Shown: positions 58,346 through 64,000 of the stretch, piece after piece
How positions within the stretch are numbered: the stretch's first letter is position 1
How the letters are laid out: each line of letters opens with the position of its first letter
Source of the DNA: Epiperipatus broadwayi
Taxonomy: Eukaryota > Onychophora > Udeonychophora > Euonychophora > Peripatidae
Direction: 5' to 3'
Assembly (NCBI GenBank): GCA_028023455.1
Contig: JAQFVV010000273.1
Location: 744,989 to 808,988, forward strand
DNA length: 64,000 bases
Translations under genes and position numbers: made by a program
Notes under the pieces: model-generated
Seen by the model: the letters and a program-made list of their open reading frames with translations, nothing else
What the model was told of the DNA's origin: nothing
Database searches by the model: none

Positions 58346-60339
58346 TAAACATAACTTAGATGCACCACATAAGTGCTCATCCATCAGAATACATAAGAAT
58401 TAAACAATAATGCTGGGACATTAAATAATGCTGATCATCATCAATGTTCAGGACACTTGTACCATTAATGTACTGGCCAACTAATATAGTGCATGGGATT
58501 TAATAAATATAATTTTATGTGCCAACCAGGATGATGATGACTGATCATTTCTGGATGCCCCAAAGCACTAAATGCACACTTCTATTCATATATTCATGCC
58601 GTGCAGGAATCTAATTCAGAGAACACCAGCTCTATTACTATATGTGACCAAGAGATGATGGAAACAATTTTTAACAATTAAATACAAGTTTATTACTAAT
58701 CAAAAATAAATAAATATAAGATCTACAGAATCAGGTTTCTGATTTTGAATAATATACAAAACTATATACACAACTAAAGTTATTACATTGATTTAAAATA
58801 TTTACCATTCAAAATTCAAATTGTTACATTGATTTACATATATGTGCACACAGACATGCAATTTTATACAATCAATCTATTTCAATTGATATTCAATTAT
58901 ATTAAAAAAATGATTAAAATTTACATTTATGTGTGTGCATATGTGAGCATGCTAACATTTACATCATATATTAACTTAACAGCAATAATATTATATTTTC
59001 ATAAGTAACTTCTTTGGAAAACATACAGAAAATTTCACACATATATGTGTGCATAAACAAAATATAGATATAATTTAAAATCAGATATCAAATGATATAG
59101 TCAATTTTTGAGAGGTTAGACAACTTTTTATCAAATTATCTCTTCACTAATTATAAAGGTCTTTAAATTTAAAAATATAGATTTAAAATGTCTATCAAAT
59201 AAATTATTTAAAAACAACTCACTTTTGCATACAAGTTTATCTATGATTCTCTGCATATAGACATAGCTGCATATTTATAACTACTACTTTATTCAGCTGG
59301 TGTTTCTTTTGTGCAAGCTGTTTTTGGTCAATCCAGACAATTGTCATCATCAGGTAAAAGTATATAATTTAGGTATGGTTGGCTTTCTCCCTTCTGCAGT
59401 TGGTTCTACTTAGATTTGGATTTGGTAAGCTTGAGATCAGCAGGCTGTTTTGCAGAACACTTTTTAAGGCTATGAATTACAAATAATCTTGACCCTTCTA
59501 CTCCATGTGGATTCAAACTCTACCAGTGAACTGTAGAGCAGCCACTTTCTTGCATTCTTACATTCTCATGGAAATTCTCTTTATAATTATACTAGCCATA
59601 TTTGCAGCTAGCATTACTGTCATCATTCTCTGCTGCAGTCACCAACTCTTCACAAAATGCTTTAGCCAACTTTGCAGTTATCTCTTCTGCTAACCAATTT
59701 TCAAAAATATTAAAGCTAAACTTTGCAGTTGGCTTAGTTGATCACTGCTGAAAATATAAAAAACAACTCTTACAAAACTGCAAGCAAAACTGATATTTTT
59801 ATCAGCCTTTTTATAAAATCATCTGAGGTGATAACAACACCTTGATTGAAAACAGAGTTTTATTTTTATCTCTCTAATCTCTTTTGAAAACAAGCTTGAT
59901 TTTTTATCAAAGTGTGATATGCATGTTTTCACTTAGGGAATTTTTAATAGATAGAAATTTTGTTTAATTAATTAAAATTTCAAATATACAATACTTGTTT
60001 TTAAATCTAAAAATCAGAATAATAATAATAATACAATATTTATATTTATTCAGACATTTTAAAAGTTTAATTTATAAAACAATTTTTATTTTAAATCAGA
60101 GTTATTATTATTTTTTTATTTTATTTCAGTGAATGTAGAAAATATTTAGTACAATTTTTGTCTGTGTTTATTTCTACTTTTCCTTTTATATATATATATT
60201 ATGTGTGTACTATGTAACCCAACCTGTTACAATATATATATATATTGAATTAAATGTTTATATGGACATGTAATAATGATAAATAGAAATGAGAAGATAA
60301 TATACATTAAATCAAGAGAAACATTAACTATTGATGTCA
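58346..60339. other. Non-coding DNA with a less AT-rich block
   Basis: 59300-59760 is noticeably richer in G and C and includes a 62-codon frame (59505-59693) rich in hydrophobic and Cys residues that I do not recognise. Repeated TTTGCAGTTGG / TTTGCAGCTAG phrases occur there. A phrase CCAGACAATTGTCATCATCAGG near 59332 (minus reading CCTGATGATGACAATTG) resembles the region after Penelope ORFs, but this is only suggestive. Confidence 0.3.
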
Positions 60340-60550
60340 CTAAGGAATTATCATTTACTATTAATTAACAATTCCTGAGTTTAAGCATGTTTTTCTCATA
60401 AACCTATAATAATAGCCCTTTTGTTGGGATATTTGAAGTAAAAAGGGTTCTCTTTTATTTCAATCCCAAGTTCTTATATGAATTTATACCCAGAAATCTA
60501 TTTTAATAGGTGGAATAATGTGAAGGATTAGCATCTTTCTTGACATTATG
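60340..60550. mobile_element. MITE family M2, copy 2
   Basis: Shares with 12703-12950 the left end ATTATCATTTACTATTAATTAACAATTCCT-like block and the interior TCTTTTATTTCAATCCCAAG and TTAGCATCTTT. The right inverted end is not recognisable, so this copy is damaged. Confidence 0.55.
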
Positions 60551-60837
60551 CAAATAATATTTTTAACTTCTTTACAGAGTTATATATAAATTATTATAAC
60601 TTTATTTTTCCTGTTGCATTGCCAAAGCCATATATATTATTGTCATCTATGTTTTTTGTTCCTTTTACAGTGATTTTTTACAACCTAGATGGTATTAGAT
60701 ATAAAGATTTAAAAAAAGTATAATTACCAAAATAAAAATAATTGGTTAGCTGTTCAATGAAAAATGTTTTTTAAAAAAATTTTATTCAATATATACACAT
60801 CAGATATCAAATGAGATTATTTTCAAGTTAATCAATG

Positions 60838-61475
60838 GGATCATATCTACAACTACCTATATTAATAAAAGACTGGGATTGAGTTTGAATGAAACCTGTA
60901 TTATGTGTAACAGGGGCAGTAAAACTTTTATGCACTTGTTTGAAGATTGCTATGCCTTTAGAGAAATTAGAATGAAGGTCTTTCACAGGCCTATAATAAA
61001 TCTCAAATATGAAAAAATATTTTATAAACTTCAACCCGCATAATGTGAATGTAATGATCCATACATTGAAATCATTGTGGGCAATAAGATGTTCACTTTT
61101 ATTTGATAATAAAAAGTTCAATTGGTTAAAGAAATTGATAAAGATTGGGAGAACTACTTTAACTTATGCCTAAAATATTGGCTCCAAATAACCTTCCAAT
61201 GTATATAGGGAGGAATTGCTTTCTCCAAATGTGAAATCTGGGAGTAAAACATATAATAAAGAATTGTAATGTTGTTGTTAAAAAAAAAAGGGTTTGGATA
61301 GTAAACAGTGACAATTAACAGGCGACAGGAAAGTTAAGTGAACATGATGCAATGTGTATAATGGACAAGGGAAGGATAATACTATTTCTTTTTTTGTTTG
61401 AGCTAAAAATTTATCTTGTAATTATGTAAATATGTTGTGTTTTAATAAAGTTTATTACTTAAAATAAAATAAAAA
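60838..61475 (+). pseudogene. LINE C-terminal end with zinc-knuckle-like domain and 3' UTR
   Basis: The plus strand reads YINKRLGLSLNETCIMC (about 60858-60905) then TFMHLFEDCYAFREIRMKV, giving C-x2-C...H-x4-C spacing like the zinc-binding domain at the end of L1/Tx1-type LINEs (zf-RVT). Stops follow near 61040. A poly(A) signal AATAAAG at about 61445 and an A-rich tail (AAAATAAAATAAAAAT, about 61460) mark the 3' end. Possibly the same clade as 11277-12530. The minus-strand frame 60828-61121 is its shadow. Confidence 0.55.
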
Positions 61476-62786
61476 TATTAATATTTTCCTTCATAAATGT
61501 CAAATTTAGTTCAATTCTATTTTTTTAATTTTATAAAAACGTAATCTTAATCAAAATATAATATCGTTAGCTCAGCTAAATTGACATTTTTATTATATAC
61601 TAGGAACCGTAAAAAAAAAATTAGGAGAAAGTTGGTAAATAAAATTTAATGTAAAATTTTCAGAAACTTTGATATATTTTAAGGTTTCATTTTACAATAT
61701 ATTTAATATTTAAACATCAAAAGATTTTATATGCAGTATGGCTTTTTAAAAAATTAAAGATCGCTGTTCCACCCTGAGTTTTGATTTGTGCTAAAGTTCT
61801 GTTTATGCTGGAGGATAATTATTACTGTTCATATTTGATATTATATTGAAGGAAAGCATTACTTTCTAAGGTTTAATAATTTATTTTACATAAAAACATC
61901 TTTTAGTCCAGAGGGAAAGGCGTTATTTTAGAAATACTATTACATGGCTATTTGCTTAAATCATATTTTCCAATAAGTGTAATTTTGATTAATTATAACT
62001 GTTATATATTTTAAATCTTTATGTGTATATATAAGAAGTGTGTGTTTTAGTACGTTTTCTATTCTCACTGCGAAACACATACTCATTTATATATAGTAAA
62101 GAAAGTAAATCACTCTACAGCAAGCTATAAGAAATCAATAAATATAGCCTGAAATCAAGGCTATGAATAAGCAATACACTGTGGTAAAAAAAAAAAAAAA
62201 TCACGGTTTTTAATATACAGAATATTATTTATTCATTGTTTGATGAAGATGGATTTACTTATTTTAATTACATGTATATTATGCTATGGTAATTTTATGT
62301 GTATGTACATATCTAATTCAAGAAATCAGTGTTTTTAGGCCCAGTTACAGTAATTTTAATAATGTGAATCCAATAAATAATGAGTTTGAGTAATGATCTT
62401 ATATCCATCATACCTAATTAGCCCTTCATTAAATAATATCCTTACTCATTACAAACATTAATAAATGTTTAGTGACTTATGAAAAAGTAATGTGCTTATT
62501 AAAATTATTAACAATAATAATAATAATAATGACATACTTCTGTTGTTTGTAAGCTTTAACAAGACAAATTTGAGGAAAAAGTGGTAATTAAAATCATAAA
62601 AGGAGACAAAATGCTAGCAAGACCATCCAATTAGTTTTTTTTTTTTTTGGTGTGATAAATTTATTACATTTTGTCACAAATACAAGGGAACAATAATTGG
62701 AAAATAATAAAACACAGTTATCAACTATGAATAGCAAAATTCTAACATGGAATGTTTGTGAGTGCATATGATAGTAAGTTAATATA
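61476..62786. other. AT-rich non-coding DNA
   Basis: Nothing recognised. Confidence 0.45.
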
Positions 62787-63094
62787 TAAGCCAATAAACA
62801 TCACATGATCACCATTTCTTATGCTTGCTTATAACTGTTATTAAAACAGGCAAAATTCATATGTATTGCCACACACAGCAAGTTAGAGTAATCAATGGAT
62901 GCCAAAATCACCACCAAGTGTTTACTCATCTAATATCCCCAGACTAGTTTCTAACTTGTGGCCTTCGTCAGTGAGGAGCCTTGGTTCTACTCTAGCTTGC
63001 TGTGTGTGGCAATACATATAGTGAGTTTTGCCTGTTTTAATATCAGTTATAAGCAAGCATAAGAAATGGTAATCATGTGATGTTTATTGGCTTA
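62787..63094. mobile_element. LIR family, 308-bp palindromic composite
   Basis: Arms of about 100 bp: the left starts TAAGCCAATAAACATCACAT (62787) and the right ends ATGTGATGTTTATTGGCTTA (63094). The inner parts ATTGCCACACACAGCAAG and CTTGCTGTGTGTGGCAAT also pair. The centre carries CCCAGACTAGTTTCTAACTTG and GCCTTCGTCAGTGAGGAGCC (the body in inverse orientation) and then jumps directly at about 62989 into a second terminal repeat. It shows that the family's true terminus lies beyond the AGGCAAAACTC block. Confidence 0.82.
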
Positions 63095-63284
63095 AAATCA
63101 ATCCTGCCTAATAGGATAGTGGTAACTATGGTTATTAAAAAACCAAAGGCACCAACGTGTATGGGTAATGAACTGGTTCAGACCTATATGGCTATATAAG
63201 CTAATTAGCTTGGATTGAAAATATTAAGTTATTTTCAGTTTAAGACTCATAGTTTTGTAGTTAATTGGATATAAAAGGTGGCTT

Positions 63285-63500
63285 CTAGAGGGTTGCATTA
63301 GATCCTACGATCTAGGTGCAGTGCTCTCAGAACCAAGGATCTTCACTGATGAAGGCCACAAGCCAGAAACTAGTCTGGAGATATTGGACGAGTAAGCACT
63401 TGATGGGGATTTTATGCATAATACTTCTGACATCCATTGGTTACATTAGCTTGCTGTGTGTGGCAGTATGTATAGTGAGTTTTGCCTGCTTTAATTATGT
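63285..63500 (+). mobile_element. LIR family copy, direct form
   Basis: Runs from TTGCATTAGATCCTACGATC (about 63294) through GTGCAGTGCTCTCAGAACC, CACTGATGAAGGCCACAAGCC, CTAGTCTGGAGATATTGG, GGGATTTTATGCAT and TTGCTGTGTGTGGCAG to GAGTTTTGCCTGC. No left inverted end. The 71-residue frame is fortuitous. Confidence 0.82.
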
Positions 63501-63659
63501 TAATATATACGCACAAACACACACAAATTAGCATATTCATTTATGTAAATCATATTATTACAAATATTGACGTTATTATGTCAATAAAAACACAAGTAAT
63601 AATAAAACAATTATTTTGATTCATTATTTTTATTTAAAAAAATATTAATACAATACGTT

Positions 63660-63840
63660 TCAACGTATAAAGGCGATTAATCACGTATTTGAACAGTCCA
63701 GGTCTGAGATAGTGTGTAGTGAGAGAAATGATTCCAAAAGGAAAATCAAGGAGGCTTACTTCATTTCTAGTGACATAAATGCTATAAATAGAAAAGTCAC
63801 CTGTTTTGCAATTTCAAAAAAATGTACGATCTGATTTGTT
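63660..63840 (+). pseudogene. Penelope-like element C-terminal fragment
   Basis: The plus frame around 63725-63800 reads SERNDSKRKIKEAYFIS then DINAINRK, which matches the conserved helix after GIY-YIG in Penelope-like elements (R-x-x-KIKEA-x-x-I...NAINRD-type). No nuclease core is visible upstream. Partial and dead. Confidence 0.5.
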
Positions 63841-64000
63841 TTACATAAATTTGCATACAATGAGTTTAATACATATTAAGGCTAAAAGTATGAAGTAAAC
63901 ATGCTATGAAAGGGCGTAGCCAATATTAAGATTTATAATTTAGTAATTTTGCCTTTATATGTTGAAGCATAGTGTGTTAATTATGAAGAACTGATGAAAC
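63841..64000. other. AT-rich non-coding DNA at the window end
   Basis: Nothing recognised. Confidence 0.4.

Noticed and set aside
59505-59693. 62-codon frame in the less AT-rich block
   Set aside because: Hydrophobic and Cys-rich but without a recognisable domain or splice context; too weak to call a gene.

Overview
This window is nuclear DNA from an animal. It is very A+T-rich (clearly above 70% by eye), has no operon-like gene packing, and is filled with eukaryotic transposable elements: LINEs, Penelope-like elements, Ty3/Gypsy-type LTR elements, tRNA-derived retroposons and many palindromic MITE-like units. No complete host gene is recognisable. The phylum cannot be fixed from the sequence. 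The mix of RTE-like LINEs, GIY-YIG Penelope elements and long-inverted-repeat MITEs fits an invertebrate; a mollusc would be a guess only.

Layout. 1-2461: AT-rich DNA with one hairpin repeat. 2462-5239: an almost intact RTE-like LINE broken by one stop codon and flanked by a candidate 7-bp target-site duplication. 5240-11100: non-coding DNA with foldback elements, minisatellites and two exon-like islands on the minus strand. 11110-12530: the 3' end of a second kind of LINE on the minus strand, ending in a long trinucleotide microsatellite. 12531-21470: intron-like or intergenic DNA with MITEs and two more exon-like islands. 21475-27700: a graveyard of three decayed RTE copies (two plus, one minus) interrupted by copies of a long-inverted-repeat family. 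27700-31980: low-information DNA with two copies of a dimeric repeat. 31985-35905: a Ty3/Gypsy protease-RT remnant, a long (TA)n, a Penelope GIY-YIG remnant and another decayed RTE copy. 36340-40275: more Penelope remnants, a tRNA-like retroposon and a probable LTR/gag-start fragment. 44016-50013: the best-preserved young element, a pair of about 2.17-kb direct repeats flanking about 1.66 kb that encodes only a gag-like coiled-coil protein. 50014-64000: AT-rich DNA with an odd G/T-only tract ending in 61 A's, more foldbacks, a LINE 3' end and a Penelope C-terminal fragment.

How the parts relate. Only the LTR element and the first LINE look recent. The RTE copies form a series of decay states of one lineage. 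The non-autonomous units (palindromes, long-inverted-repeat family, tRNA-like heads) would depend on enzymes encoded elsewhere. Four minus-strand exon-like islands (53290, 15710, 11053, 7967), two of them with matching splice phase, suggest that much of the window could be intron of a large minus-strand gene. This is inference and has not been tested against transcripts.
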